This document shows positions 36,231 to 44,733 of a stretch of 64,000 nt of DNA, one piece after another. Below the pieces are notes generated by a model. That model saw only the letters and a list, made by a program, of their open reading frames with translations, ran no database searches and was not told the origin of the DNA. The position numbers were made by a program, and so were the translations under genes. How positions within the stretch are numbered: position 1 is the first letter of the stretch; the number at the start of each line of letters is the position of its first letter. The DNA is from Bradyrhizobium sp. B097 (GTDB lineage Bacteria; Pseudomonadota; Alphaproteobacteria; Rhizobiales; Xanthobacteraceae): contig NZ_CP152412.1 in the NCBI RefSeq assembly GCF_038957035.1, positions 2,538,501 through 2,602,500 on the forward strand, given 5' to 3'.

Positions 36231-36434
36231 CGCCGCCTTGCGGGCCGCGGGGCGCGGCCGGCAACGGTGCCGGCTCCGTTTACAGGGTGCGTGGGGTTTC
36301 GGCAATGCCACCCCCGGCCCCTGCGCCATCGCGGTCGTGCCGCCGCGCCTCACGGACGGCATCGCTGGAACACCGGTCCGGCAGCCATCTTCCGTTGCGA
36401 TCGTGACCATCCGGCGCGCACCACAATCGGCGCC

Positions 36435-37403
36435 TTAGTCCACCGAGACGCCGGCGAACTCCACCACCTTGCGCCATTTCTCGGTCTCGTCGGCGACCAG
36501 CTTTCCGAATTCGGCCGGGGTCATCGGCTTCGGGATGCCGCCGACCTCGGCGAGACGCGCCACCAGCTTGGGGTCCTTCAGGGCCTCGCCGACCGCCTTG
36601 TTGAGGGTATCGATGACGTCCGGCGGCGTACCCTTCGGCGCTGAAATGCCGTAGAAGCCGACCGCCTCGAAGCCCGGCACGGTCTCGGCGATCGCCGGCA
36701 CGTCGGGCACGCCCGGCCAGCGCTGCGGCGAGGTCACGCCGAGCGCGCGGACGCTGCCGCCGCGCGACTGCTCCAGCGCCGACGGCAGATTGTCGAAGAT
36801 CAGCTGCACCTTGTTGGAGATGATGTCGGGGAAGGCGATCGCGGATCCCCGATACGGCACGTGCTGCATGTCGCACTTGGTCATCGCCTTGAACAGCTCG
36901 GCCGACATATGCACCGAGGTGCCGTTGCCGGATGAGGCGTAGGCGATCTTGCCCGGATTGGCCTTGCAGTAGTCGATGAACTCCTGAACCGTCTTCACCG
37001 GCATCGCGTTCGAGACCACCAGCATGTTGGTGAGCTGCATGATGCTGGCGACCGGGGTGGTGTCGCGCAGGAAATCGTAGGGTAGCTTCTTGTAGAGCGA
37101 GGTCGAGATCGCGTTGTTCGGCGCGACGAACAGCAGCGTATAGCCGTCCGCCGGCGAGTTGATCGCAGCGGCGGCTGCGATGTTGCCGCCGGAGCCGGCA
37201 CGGTTCTCGACCACGAATTGCTGGCCGAGATGATCCGACAGCCACTGACTCATGATGCGCGCCACGATGTCGACCGGGCCGCCGGCCGCAAATCCGATCA
37301 GCCAGCGCACCGGGCGGTTCGGATAGTCGGATGCGAAGGAGGGGGCAACCGAGGCAATGCAACAAATCAAACCAAGCAACGCAATACGTGCGAACCGGAA
37401 CAT
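36435..37403 (-). CDS. Tripartite tricarboxylate transporter binding protein (TctC/Bug family)
   Basis: 322 residues from ATG 37403, with GGGAGAG before it. The signal peptide runs to about PSFAS. YPNRPVRWLIGFAAGGPVDIVAR is the Bug opening, and VENRAGSGGNIAAAAAINSPADGYTLL is the family hallmark. No TctA/TctB membrane genes are adjacent, as is common for this large family. Binds an organic acid or similar ligand; identity unknown. Confidence 0.9.
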   Translation of the reverse strand: MFRFARIALLGLICCIASVAPSFASDYPNRPVRWLIGFAAGGPVDIVARIMSQWLSDHLGQQFVVENRAGSGGNIAAAAAINSPADGYTLLFVAPNNAISTSLYKKLPYDFLRDTTPVASIMQLTNMLVVSNAMPVKTVQEFIDYCKANPGKIAYASSGNGTSVHMSAELFKAMTKCDMQHVPYRGSAIAFPDIISNKVQLIFDNLPSALEQSRGGSVRALGVTSPQRWPGVPDVPAIAETVPGFEAVGFYGISAPKGTPPDVIDTLNKAVGEALKDPKLVARLAEVGGIPKPMTPAEFGKLVADETEKWRKVVEFAGVSVD

Positions 37404-37522
37404 CGTCTCTCCCGTCATTTTCTTGTGACTGTTGCCGTCATGGTTTCACAAAACGCTGGCTTTGCCTACGACCCTGCCCGTGCGACGATAGTCGCGCTCA
37501 TTTGCAGTGCTTGAGGCTCGGG

Positions 37523-38491
37523 ATGAAATTCGCTGTTATGATTTGCGCCGGCGCGCTGCTGCTCGCGGGCGGCGCGGCGGCGCAAGAGGGGAGCAAGACC
37601 ATTTCCAAAACCACGATCAGTTTCGCCACGGCGACGCCGGGTGGCGGCTTTCCGCTCTATGGCAATGCCTTCGCCGAGGTGATGAACGCGGCCGACGTGA
37701 CGTTGTCGATCGAGCCGCGCAATACCAAGGGCTCCAACGAGAACATCCCGCTGCTCGAGGCCGATAGCGTCGATATCGCAACCGTTGCCGGTGAGCCGTC
37801 CTACGAGGCCTTCATGGGCATCGGCCGGCCGAAGGCGACCAGGCTGAAGATCCTCACCGCGATGTATTCGAGCCCGGGCATGTTCGTGGTGCGTGCCGAC
37901 AGTCCCTACAAGACGATCCAGGACCTGGTCGGCCAGCCCGTCGCGTTCGGCGCCAAGGGCTCCGGCCTGCCGATCCTGTCGCGCTATATCCTCGACGGCA
38001 TCGGGCTCAAGCAGGACGAGGACTTCAAGTCGATCTATCTCGATCGCGCCGGCGATGGCCCTGCGATGGTCGAGGACGGCCGCGCCGCGGCGCTGTGGGG
38101 CGCCGGCATTGGCTGGCCCGGTTTCAGCAAGATGGCCGAGAGCGCGACCGGCGCGCGTTTCATCGCGCCGACTGCGGACGAGATCGCCCGCATCCGCGCC
38201 AAGCACACCTTCCTGAAGCCGCTGACGATCCCGGCCGGCAGCTACCCGAAGCAGACCGCGGCAGTCGCCTCGGTCGGCTCCTGGAGCTACATCCTGGTGC
38301 GCGAGACGTTGCCCGACGATGTCGCCTACCGGCTGGCGAAGACGCTGCATGGTGTCGAGGCGACCTTCTGCAAGAAGCTCGCCCAGGCTTGCGAGACCAC
38401 GGCAGCGAACACCGTCGCCGCCGCGCCCGATATCAATCTGATCCATCCCGGCGTGCTGAAGTATTTCAGGGAGATCGGGGTGGCGAAATGA
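37523..38491 (+). CDS. TAXI-family TRAP transporter solute-binding protein
   Basis: 322 residues from ATG 37523. Signal peptide ends near GGAAAQ. ISFATATPGGGFPLYGNAFAEVMN and GSNENIPLLEADSVDIATVAGEPSYEAF are TAXI-type blocks, and VAFGAKGSGLPILSRYIL is the usual hinge region. No DctQM-like membrane gene follows. Divergent from the TctC-type gene with ~120 bp between. Ligand unknown. Confidence 0.83.
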   Translation: MKFAVMICAGALLLAGGAAAQEGSKTISKTTISFATATPGGGFPLYGNAFAEVMNAADVTLSIEPRNTKGSNENIPLLEADSVDIATVAGEPSYEAFMGIGRPKATRLKILTAMYSSPGMFVVRADSPYKTIQDLVGQPVAFGAKGSGLPILSRYILDGIGLKQDEDFKSIYLDRAGDGPAMVEDGRAAALWGAGIGWPGFSKMAESATGARFIAPTADEIARIRAKHTFLKPLTIPAGSYPKQTAAVASVGSWSYILVRETLPDDVAYRLAKTLHGVEATFCKKLAQACETTAANTVAAAPDINLIHPGVLKYFREIGVAK

Positions 38492-38526
38492 CCTCTGCAT
38501 GGACGCGTCATCGCGTCTATGCGGGG

Positions 38527-38627
38527 GTCATTCCGGGGCGCGCGAAGCGCGAACCCGGAATCTCGAGATTCCCCGATGCGCGGCGCGCATCTGAGGTCTG
38601 GTGCTTGCGCACCATCCCGGAATGACG
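38527..38627. repeat. REP-like palindromic element, ~101 bp
   Basis: Bounded by inverted ends GTCATTCCGGG and CCCGGAATGAC, with several inner hairpins (CGCGCGAAGCGCG; GGAATCTCGAGATTCC; GATGCGCGGCGCGCATC). It lies between convergent genes and can form a stable RNA hairpin, so it probably ends both transcripts. Elements of this type are scattered in Bradyrhizobium-like genomes. Confidence 0.75.
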
Positions 38628-38638
38628 ACCTTCGGTCG

Positions 38639-39850
38639 TCACTTCTTCACCATCGCACACGCCGGGTCCGGCGGGCCGAACGCGTCCTCGCCGGAGATCT
38701 TGGCCAGGATCTTGTAGTAGTCCCACGGATACTTTGACTCGGCCGGGGTCTTGACCTGCACCAGCCAGAGATCGTGCACCATCAGATTGTCCTCGCGCAG
38801 TCTGCCGTTGCGGGCGAAGAAATCCTCGACCGGCTTCTCGCGCATCTTGGCCGCGACCTTGAGCGGATCGTCGGTGCCGCTGTCCTTGATCGCGTTCAGA
38901 TAGGCGGTCACCGAGGAATAGACGCCGGCCTGCCACATCGTCGGCATCCGGTTCATCTTGGCGAAATAGCGCTTCGACCATACGCGGGTCTTGTCGTCCA
39001 TGTCCCAGTAGAACGAGGTGGTCAGCAACAGGCCCTGCGCGGCCGACAGGCCGATCGAGTGGATGTCGGTGATCAGTGCCAGCAGCGCCGCCATCTGCTG
39101 TCCGCCGGCGAAGACACCGAACTCGGCGGCGGTCTTGATCTCGTTGGTGTTGTTGGGCGGTCCGCCGGCAATGCCGATGATCTTGGCCTTCGAGGCCTGG
39201 GCCTGCAGAATGAAGGACGACAGATCGGGCGTCGCAAACGGCGGCCGCACCGCGCCGAGCACCTTGCCGCCGGTCTTGGTCACGATCGCGGAGGCGTCCT
39301 TCTCCAGCGAATGGCCGAACGCATAGTCGTCGGTAATGAAGAACCAGCTGTCACCGCCGCGCTTCACCACCTCTTGCGCGGTGCCGACCGCGAGCGCGCG
39401 GGTGTCGAACACCCACTGCATCGCATAGGGCGAGCAGAACTTGCCATGGAAGTCGGTCGCGCCGGTCGAATGCGTGATGAACAGCTTCTTCTTCTCGTTG
39501 GCGATGTTCTGCACCGCGAGCCCGACCGCCGACACCGGCACGTCGACGATCAGGTCGACCTGATCGACGTCATACCAGCGCCGCGCGATGGTCGCGCCGA
39601 TGTCCGGCTTGAGCTGGTGATCGCCGACGATCACCGAGATCGGCTTGCCGAGCACCTTGCCGCCGAAATCGTCGACCGCCATCTGCGCGGCGGTGACCGA
39701 GCCCTGTCCGGTTGGCGTCGAGGCCGGGCCGTTCATGTCGGTCAGCACGCCGATCTTGACGATGTCGTCGGATACCTGTGCCGATACGGCCGAGGAGGCC
39801 AGCAGCGCGGCTGCGAGCGTCCCGAACATGGCTAGTCTGGTGGCGATCAT
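38639..39850 (-). CDS. Orphan ABC-type substrate-binding protein (Peripla_BP_6)
   Basis: 403 residues from the ATG at 39850, after AGGAGGGAGA. Signal peptide ends near SAVSAQ; mature part begins DDIVKIGVLTDMNGPASTPTG. Shares GDHQ-x-KPDIGATIARRWYDVDQVDLIVD-like segments with the protein encoded at 28378-29577, so the two are paralogs. No transporter membrane genes adjoin it. The open frame continues far upstream (to 43360) through antisense DNA of the MoeA genes, which is not coding. Confidence 0.87.
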   Translation of the reverse strand: MIATRLAMFGTLAAALLASSAVSAQVSDDIVKIGVLTDMNGPASTPTGQGSVTAAQMAVDDFGGKVLGKPISVIVGDHQLKPDIGATIARRWYDVDQVDLIVDVPVSAVGLAVQNIANEKKKLFITHSTGATDFHGKFCSPYAMQWVFDTRALAVGTAQEVVKRGGDSWFFITDDYAFGHSLEKDASAIVTKTGGKVLGAVRPPFATPDLSSFILQAQASKAKIIGIAGGPPNNTNEIKTAAEFGVFAGGQQMAALLALITDIHSIGLSAAQGLLLTTSFYWDMDDKTRVWSKRYFAKMNRMPTMWQAGVYSSVTAYLNAIKDSGTDDPLKVAAKMREKPVEDFFARNGRLREDNLMVHDLWLVQVKTPAESKYPWDYYKILAKISGEDAFGPPDPACAMVKK

Positions 39851-40033
39851 TCTGTCTCCCTCCTGAATTGGCGCATTGGCCATTATGGTTGTGCCGGGCC
39901 TCCGGGACCCGGTCATATTGGTTTCTTTTGCAACTAGTTCGGGGTCCGCGTCAACGCGCCATCGGTCTAATGGCGGTGCTCTGGCACGGCGCAAGCCGGT
40001 TTCTTTCGGGGCCGATTCAGTCCATAGCGGGCC

Positions 40034-41143
40034 ATGATCACCGCCCAGCGCCTTCCGGCTTCGCTCACCCCGCTCGATGCGGCGCTGGCTGCCGTGCTGC
40101 GCGACCTCGCGCCGGTCCAGCCGATCGAGTTGCCGCCGGCCGACGCCTTGCGCTGCATTGCAGCCGAGATGCCGGCCTTGCGCGCCTATCCGCCGCACGA
40201 TGTCGCCGTCAGCGATGGCTGGGCGATGCGCGCCAATGATCTGGTCGGCGCGTCGTCCTATGCGCCGCTGCCGCTGGCCGGAATTCCGGTCTGGGTCGCG
40301 GCCGGCGCAGCGATGCCCGACGGCACCGACTGCGTGGTCGATGCCGATGCCGTCGACACCTCCGGTCCGCTTCCGCAGTTGCTCGCCGAAGCCATCCCGG
40401 GGCAGGGTGTCCGGCGTGCCGGCAGCGACATTGCCATCGAGCGTGCCGTGATCGCGGCGGGCGAGCCGCTGCTGCCGCGCGGTCTGCTGCTCGCGCGCGC
40501 CGCCGGACTGGAGCTGTTGCGCGTACGGCGGCCTCGGCTTCGCATCGTCAACATTTGCAACGGTCAGCTGACCGCGCGACTGGTCGCTGACACCGCACGC
40601 CTCGCGGGCGCTGAGATCGTCTATGCTGAGGCGGCGCCCGATGTGGGGGCGATTGCAAACGCGCTCGAGGCAGATGGTTGCGATCTCATCATCACGATCG
40701 GCGGCACCGGCGTTGGTCACACCGATGCGGCGGTGAATGCGCTGGGGACGCGTGGAGCGTTGATTGCGCACGGCATTGCCCTGCTGCCCGGGCGCACCAC
40801 GGCGGTCGGCCGGATCGATGCAACGCCGGTCGTCGCCTTGCCGGGCGCGCCGGATCAGGCTTTCGCCGCCTGGTGGGCGATTGCGCTTCCTGTGCTCGAT
40901 CGCCTGTCGGGCCGGCGCCCGCGTAAGACATTGGCGCTGCCGCTGGAACGCAAGATCGCCTCCGGCGTCGGCATTGCCGAGGTCGTGCTGCTGACGCGTC
41001 AACAGGGTTTCTGGGCAGTGCTTGCGATCGGCGACCTGTCGCTCGAGGCCATCGCGCGCGCCGAAGGTCTGCTGATCGTGCCCGGCACCGCGGAGGGTTT
41101 CGCTGCGGGCACGGTTGTCGATGCCTATATGTTGCGGGAGTGA
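40034..41143 (+). CDS. MoeA-like molybdopterin molybdotransferase homolog
   Basis: 369 residues. AVSDGWAMRANDL resembles the MoeA DGxA segment, RPRLRIVNICNGQL starts the MoCF-binding domain, ITIGGTGVGHTDAAVNAL is the GGT loop, and VVALPGAPDQAF matches the LPGNP region loosely. Several consensus positions deviate from true MoeA. It precedes a second MoeA-type gene by 9 bp, so the two are co-transcribed. Role in inserting molybdate into the pterin is likely but could be regulatory or specialised. Confidence 0.78.
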   Translation: MITAQRLPASLTPLDAALAAVLRDLAPVQPIELPPADALRCIAAEMPALRAYPPHDVAVSDGWAMRANDLVGASSYAPLPLAGIPVWVAAGAAMPDGTDCVVDADAVDTSGPLPQLLAEAIPGQGVRRAGSDIAIERAVIAAGEPLLPRGLLLARAAGLELLRVRRPRLRIVNICNGQLTARLVADTARLAGAEIVYAEAAPDVGAIANALEADGCDLIITIGGTGVGHTDAAVNALGTRGALIAHGIALLPGRTTAVGRIDATPVVALPGAPDQAFAAWWAIALPVLDRLSGRRPRKTLALPLERKIASGVGIAEVVLLTRQQGFWAVLAIGDLSLEAIARAEGLLIVPGTAEGFAAGTVVDAYMLRE

Positions 41144-41152
41144 GTTCCCGAG

Positions 41153-43102
41153 ATGACCAACACGTTCGCGCCGAAACCCAACCCATCCGTCGAGCAGGAT
41201 CAGTTCCTGACCATCCTCTCGCGCGAGGAGGCGATCGCGCGCTTCGAGGCGGCGCTGTTCCCGCGCCAATTGCCGTCCGAGACGCGGCTGCTCGCTGATG
41301 CGCTCGGCCGTGCGCTGGCGGAGGACGTGTTGGCGCCGATCGACGTGCCGCCGTTCGATCGCTCCAATGTCGACGGCTTTGCGGTGCGCTCGGCCGATCT
41401 CGCAAGCGCAGGCGAGGGCGCGCCGGTGCAACTCGCGCTGAACGACGAGATCATTTCGTGCGGCACCGCGCCGACCCGGCCGGTGCTGCCGGGCACCGCG
41501 ACCGCGATTGCGACCGGCGGTCCGGTGCCGCGTGGCGCCGATGCGATCGTGATGGTCGAGCACACCCAACCCGCCGGCAATGGCGCCATCGAGGTCCGGC
41601 GCGCGGCGTCGCCCGGGCAGTTCGTGTCCTATGCCGGCTCCGACATCGCGCGCGGCGAAGCGCTGTTGCGCGCGGGAACGATGATCGGGTCGCGCGAGAT
41701 CGGCATGCTCGCGGCCTGCGGCATCGCCGACGTTCTGGTGGTGCGCCGACCGCGCGTCGCGATCCTCTCGACCGGCGACGAATTGGTGCAGCCGGGTGAG
41801 ACGCTGCGGCCGGCCGCGATCTACGACACCAACGGTGCGATCGTCACCGCGGCGATTGCCGAGAATGGCGGTGACGCGTCGTTCCTCGGCGCGATCGCGG
41901 ACGACGAGGCGATGCTCGAAGCCGCGATGCGCAAGGCGCTGGCGGAGAGCGACATGCTGGTGCTGTCGGGCGGCACCTCCAAGGGCGCAGGCGACGTCTC
42001 GCACCGGATCATCACAAGGCTCGGCAAGCCCGGCATCGTCGCGCATGGCGTGGCGCTGAAGCCGGGCAAGCCGCTGTGCCTTGCGGTCTGCGACGGCAAG
42101 CCGGTGGTCATCCTGCCGGGCTTTCCGACCTCGGCGATGTTCACCTTCCACGACATGATCGTGCCGGTGCTGCGGCGGATGGCCGGCCTGCCGCCGCGGT
42201 CGGATGCCAGGGTCGCGGCGAAGGTGCCGGTGCGGATCGCCTCCGAACTCGGACGTACCGAGTTCGTAATGGTCTCGCTGGTCGAAGGCGCCGACGGCCT
42301 GATCGCCTATCCCGGCGGCAAGGGCTCGGGCGCGATCACCTCGTTCGCCCAGGCCGACGGCTTCCTGAAGATCGAGGCGCTGGCCGACCAGCTGCCGGCC
42401 GGCAGTGAGGCCGAGGTCACGCTGTTCACGCCGCATGTGCGGGTGCCCGATCTCGTCATCGTCGGCAGCCATTGCACCGGGCTCGATCTCGTCACCGCGC
42501 CGCTGGCACAGGCTGGCCTTGTGGTGCGTTCGATCGCGGTCGGCAGTCTCGGCGGGCTCGCGGCCGCCAGGCGCGGCGAATGTGATCTCGCTCCGATCCA
42601 CCTGTTCGACGACAAGACCGAGACCTACAACACGGCGTATCTGGCCGACGGCCTCGAGCTGGTGCCGGGCTGGCGGCGCATGCAGGGCATCGTGTTCCGC
42701 AAGGACGACACGCGCTTTGCCGGCTTGAGCGCAGAAGAGGCGGTGCGCGCCGCGCTCGCCGATCCCTCGTGCATCATGGTCAACCGCAACCAGGGCGCCG
42801 GCACCCGTATCCTGATCGATCGCTTGCTTGCTGGCAGCCGGCCCGACGGTTACTGGAACCAGCCGCGCTCGCACAATGCGGTTGCGGCCGCGGTGGCGCA
42901 GCATCGCGCCGACTGGGGCATGACCATCGCGCCGGTCGCGGCAGCCTCCGGGCTCGGTTTCATCCCGCTTGCCGAAGAGCATTACGATTTCGCGCTGGTG
43001 ACGGTGCGCAAGCAGCGGCCAGCGGTACAGGCCTTTCTCGACGCGCTGGCATCGGACGAGGGCCGCGCCGCGCTGACGGCGGCGGGGTTCAGGCCGGCGT
43101 AG
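41153..43102 (+). CDS. MoeA fused to a periplasmic-binding-like (PBP) domain
   Basis: 649 residues. Residues ~20-415 are MoeA: FDRSNVDGFAVRSADL, IATGGPVPRGADAIVMVEHT, VLSGGTSKGAGDVSHRI and VVILPGFPTSAM. Residues ~425-649 are a type-2 PBP-like domain (DLVIVGSHCTGLDLVTAPLAQAG; IMVNRNQGAGTRILIDRLL), related to ligand-binding modules of molybdate regulators. The two-domain form is known in a set of bacteria and archaea. It probably inserts Mo (or W) into molybdopterin, perhaps with metal or pterin sensing by the extra domain. It is cytosolic; no signal peptide is present. Confidence 0.87.
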   Translation: MTNTFAPKPNPSVEQDQFLTILSREEAIARFEAALFPRQLPSETRLLADALGRALAEDVLAPIDVPPFDRSNVDGFAVRSADLASAGEGAPVQLALNDEIISCGTAPTRPVLPGTATAIATGGPVPRGADAIVMVEHTQPAGNGAIEVRRAASPGQFVSYAGSDIARGEALLRAGTMIGSREIGMLAACGIADVLVVRRPRVAILSTGDELVQPGETLRPAAIYDTNGAIVTAAIAENGGDASFLGAIADDEAMLEAAMRKALAESDMLVLSGGTSKGAGDVSHRIITRLGKPGIVAHGVALKPGKPLCLAVCDGKPVVILPGFPTSAMFTFHDMIVPVLRRMAGLPPRSDARVAAKVPVRIASELGRTEFVMVSLVEGADGLIAYPGGKGSGAITSFAQADGFLKIEALADQLPAGSEAEVTLFTPHVRVPDLVIVGSHCTGLDLVTAPLAQAGLVVRSIAVGSLGGLAAARRGECDLAPIHLFDDKTETYNTAYLADGLELVPGWRRMQGIVFRKDDTRFAGLSAEEAVRAALADPSCIMVNRNQGAGTRILIDRLLAGSRPDGYWNQPRSHNAVAAAVAQHRADWGMTIAPVAAASGLGFIPLAEEHYDFALVTVRKQRPAVQAFLDALASDEGRAALTAAGFRPA

Positions 43103-43128
43103 CGGCGATCCGCGCCACCTCCACCGCT

Positions 43129-43575
43129 GTCGTCCCTGCGAAAGCAGGGACCCATAACCACAGGGTCGTGTTGTTGAAGAGAGCTGCGGCCCCAGCGTCG
43201 CGCAACAATTGAGATTTGGGGCAATGGGTCCTGGCCTTCGCCAGGACGACAGTGAATGTGTGGCATTGCCCACCTCAATCGTCGTCCCTGCGAAAGCAGG
43301 GACCCATAACCACAGGGTTGTGTTGTTGAAGAGGGCTGTGGCCCCAGCGTCGCGCAACAATTGAGATTTGGGGCAATGGGTCCTGGCCTTCGCCAGGACG
43401 ACAGTGAATGTGTGGCATTGCCTATATCCTCAATCGTCGTCCCTGCGAAAGCAGGGACCCATAACCACGGGGTCGTGTTGTTGGAGAGGGCTGTGGCCCC
43501 AGCGTCGCGCACCAATTGCCATTTGTGGTTATGGGTCCCGGCCTGCGCCGGGACGACACCGAATGTGTGGCGCGA
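43129..43575. repeat. Three tandem copies of a ~124-nt palindromic repeat
   Basis: Copies at 43129-43252, 43281-43404 and 43436-43560, period 152-155 bp. Each begins GTCGTCCCTGCGAAAGCAGG and ends with CCAGGACGAC-like sequence, so the ends are inverted. Copies 1 and 2 are almost identical; copy 3 has diverged in its right half (GCCTGCGCCGGGACGAC). Tandem amplification of a dispersed Bradyrhizobium-type element is likely. No open frame of quality covers it. Confidence 0.85.
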
Positions 43576-43587
43576 TATCGAGCGAGT

Positions 43588-43757
43588 TCGGTGTCATCAC
43601 CCGCGCAGGCGGGTGATCCAGTATTCCAGAGACGGGAGTGCTTGAGCCGAGAGGCCGCGGCGTACTGGATCGCCCGGTCCCGTCTCCGCCAAGGCTTCGA
43701 CGAGGCCATGCATTCCTGGCACGCCGAAGCTTTAGCGAAGGCGGCGAGCCGGGCGAT
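43588..43757. repeat. Second intergenic palindromic repeat type
   Basis: Starts TCATCACCCGCGCAGGCGGG and ends GGGCGATGACAG, with an inner GATCCAGTATTCCAGAGAC / GTACTGGATCGCC pair. Looks like another dispersed inverted-repeat element, different from the tandem unit to its left. Confidence 0.6.
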
Positions 43758-43844
43758 GACAGTTGAAGATGAGGACACGGTTGCGCATTCTCGCGACATG
43801 AATCGCCCGAGCTTTGGTCTTCGTTCCGCCCTCTCTTGCAGAGG

Positions 43845-43952
43845 GCGCAGGGAAAGCCGGGTGCCGATCGCACCCATGGGCCCCGAGCAAAAGGTAGAAA
43901 GCTCGGGGGTAGGACCACAGGTGTAACCGGAGCAATCCGGCTTTCCCTGCGC
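43845..43952. repeat. Structured inverted-repeat element, possible RNA
   Basis: A perfect 16-bp inverted repeat (GCGCAGGGAAAGCCGG at 43845-43860 and its complement at 43937-43952) encloses a second stem CCCCGAGC...GCTCGGGG. The nested pairing suggests a folded RNA or a dispersed mobile repeat rather than coding DNA. Confidence 0.6.
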
Positions 43953-44308
43953 GATGGGTTACGGCTTACTTCGTGCTCTCCCCGGCGAGACTGGGCTTGC
44001 TTGTCACCGTCTTCACAACGCGCATCGCGCAATGCGAAAAGACACCTGCCGCTAGGGCGTCGGGACCACACGACTTCACCGTCCGCATCACATGCTTTCG
44101 TCTCCGGCATGATCAGCGTCCACCGCATCTCACCGCAACACCCGTGACGATGCGCAGCGCCCCTCGATCGGGTGAGACGGGCGGATTCATACACTGAGTT
44201 TGTTTTCTGATAAAGCGAAATATTTTTGCGCGCGAGGATTGACAGGTTTTTACTGAGTTGCCCGTCGGGTTGTTTTGCCGTAGGTCTCGGTGCGACTGCG
44301 GATCCGGC
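43953..44308. other. Intergenic region without a supported gene
   Basis: About 356 bp between the structured repeat and the next gene. Frames across it are arginine-rich or otherwise unlike proteins, and similar-looking sequence is, in my recollection, repeated in Bradyrhizobium genomes. The right end (44190-44260) is AT-rich. Confidence 0.45.
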
Positions 44309-44620
44309 TCAGTGCCGCATCGCCGTCTCGACGAACTCCAGCACGGAGCGCGGGACCTCATCGTATTCGACGAAACGGCGCCGAAGCTCGTCGGCAATAT
44401 CGGTCGTGACGTCCCGCGACCATCCTTCGCTGGTATTGAAGGCCACGATGCGGACCGGACGGCTGTACTGGTCATCCAGCAGGCGGCGGATCAGCGTTTT
44501 CCGGTCGGTGCCTTCTTCATCAGTTTCGCACCAGGCGCGGCCAAGCCGGCCGAAATCGTTCAGCACCAGATAGGTGTCGTGGTCGATTTGGTGCGGCACG
44601 ATCGAAGGCGAGCGAGGCAT
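44309..44620 (-). CDS. Conserved small hypothetical protein
   Basis: 103 residues from the ATG at 44620 (MPRSPSIVPHQIDHDTYLVL), with GGAG eight bases before. A longer frame to 44737 is open but lacks a site and overlaps the next gene. The acidic, soluble sequence (FGRLGRAWCETDEEGTDRKTLIRRLLDDQY...VRIVAFNTSEGWSRDVT) looks like a real protein with no domain I recognise. It lies just after the MFS/spermidine-synthase-like gene on the same strand. Confidence 0.7.
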   Translation of the reverse strand: MPRSPSIVPHQIDHDTYLVLNDFGRLGRAWCETDEEGTDRKTLIRRLLDDQYSRPVRIVAFNTSEGWSRDVTTDIADELRRRFVEYDEVPRSVLEFVETAMRH

Positions 44621-44733
44621 AGCTGGTGCTCCGGTACGCCACAATATCGTGTTCCGGTCGCCCGGTGCATTGGAAACTTCGAGGTATATCCGCTGGATAG
44701 TCTCCGAACGCGCTCCGCTAGCAGGTTGCCCGA

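Noticed and set aside
38639..43360. A 1573-codon open frame on the minus strand
   Set aside because: Only the last 403 codons (from 39850) have a signal peptide, ribosome site and family match. The rest is antisense to the two MoeA-type genes and the repeats, where high GC keeps the frame open.
43129..43575. CRISPR array
   Set aside because: Only three units with a period above 150 bp, near-identical throughout, with no short repeats, spacers or cas genes.
43529..44194. A 221-codon minus frame across the intergenic repeats
   Set aside because: The translation is Arg/Ser/Pro-rich and crosses palindromic repeats; it looks like repeat DNA, not a protein.
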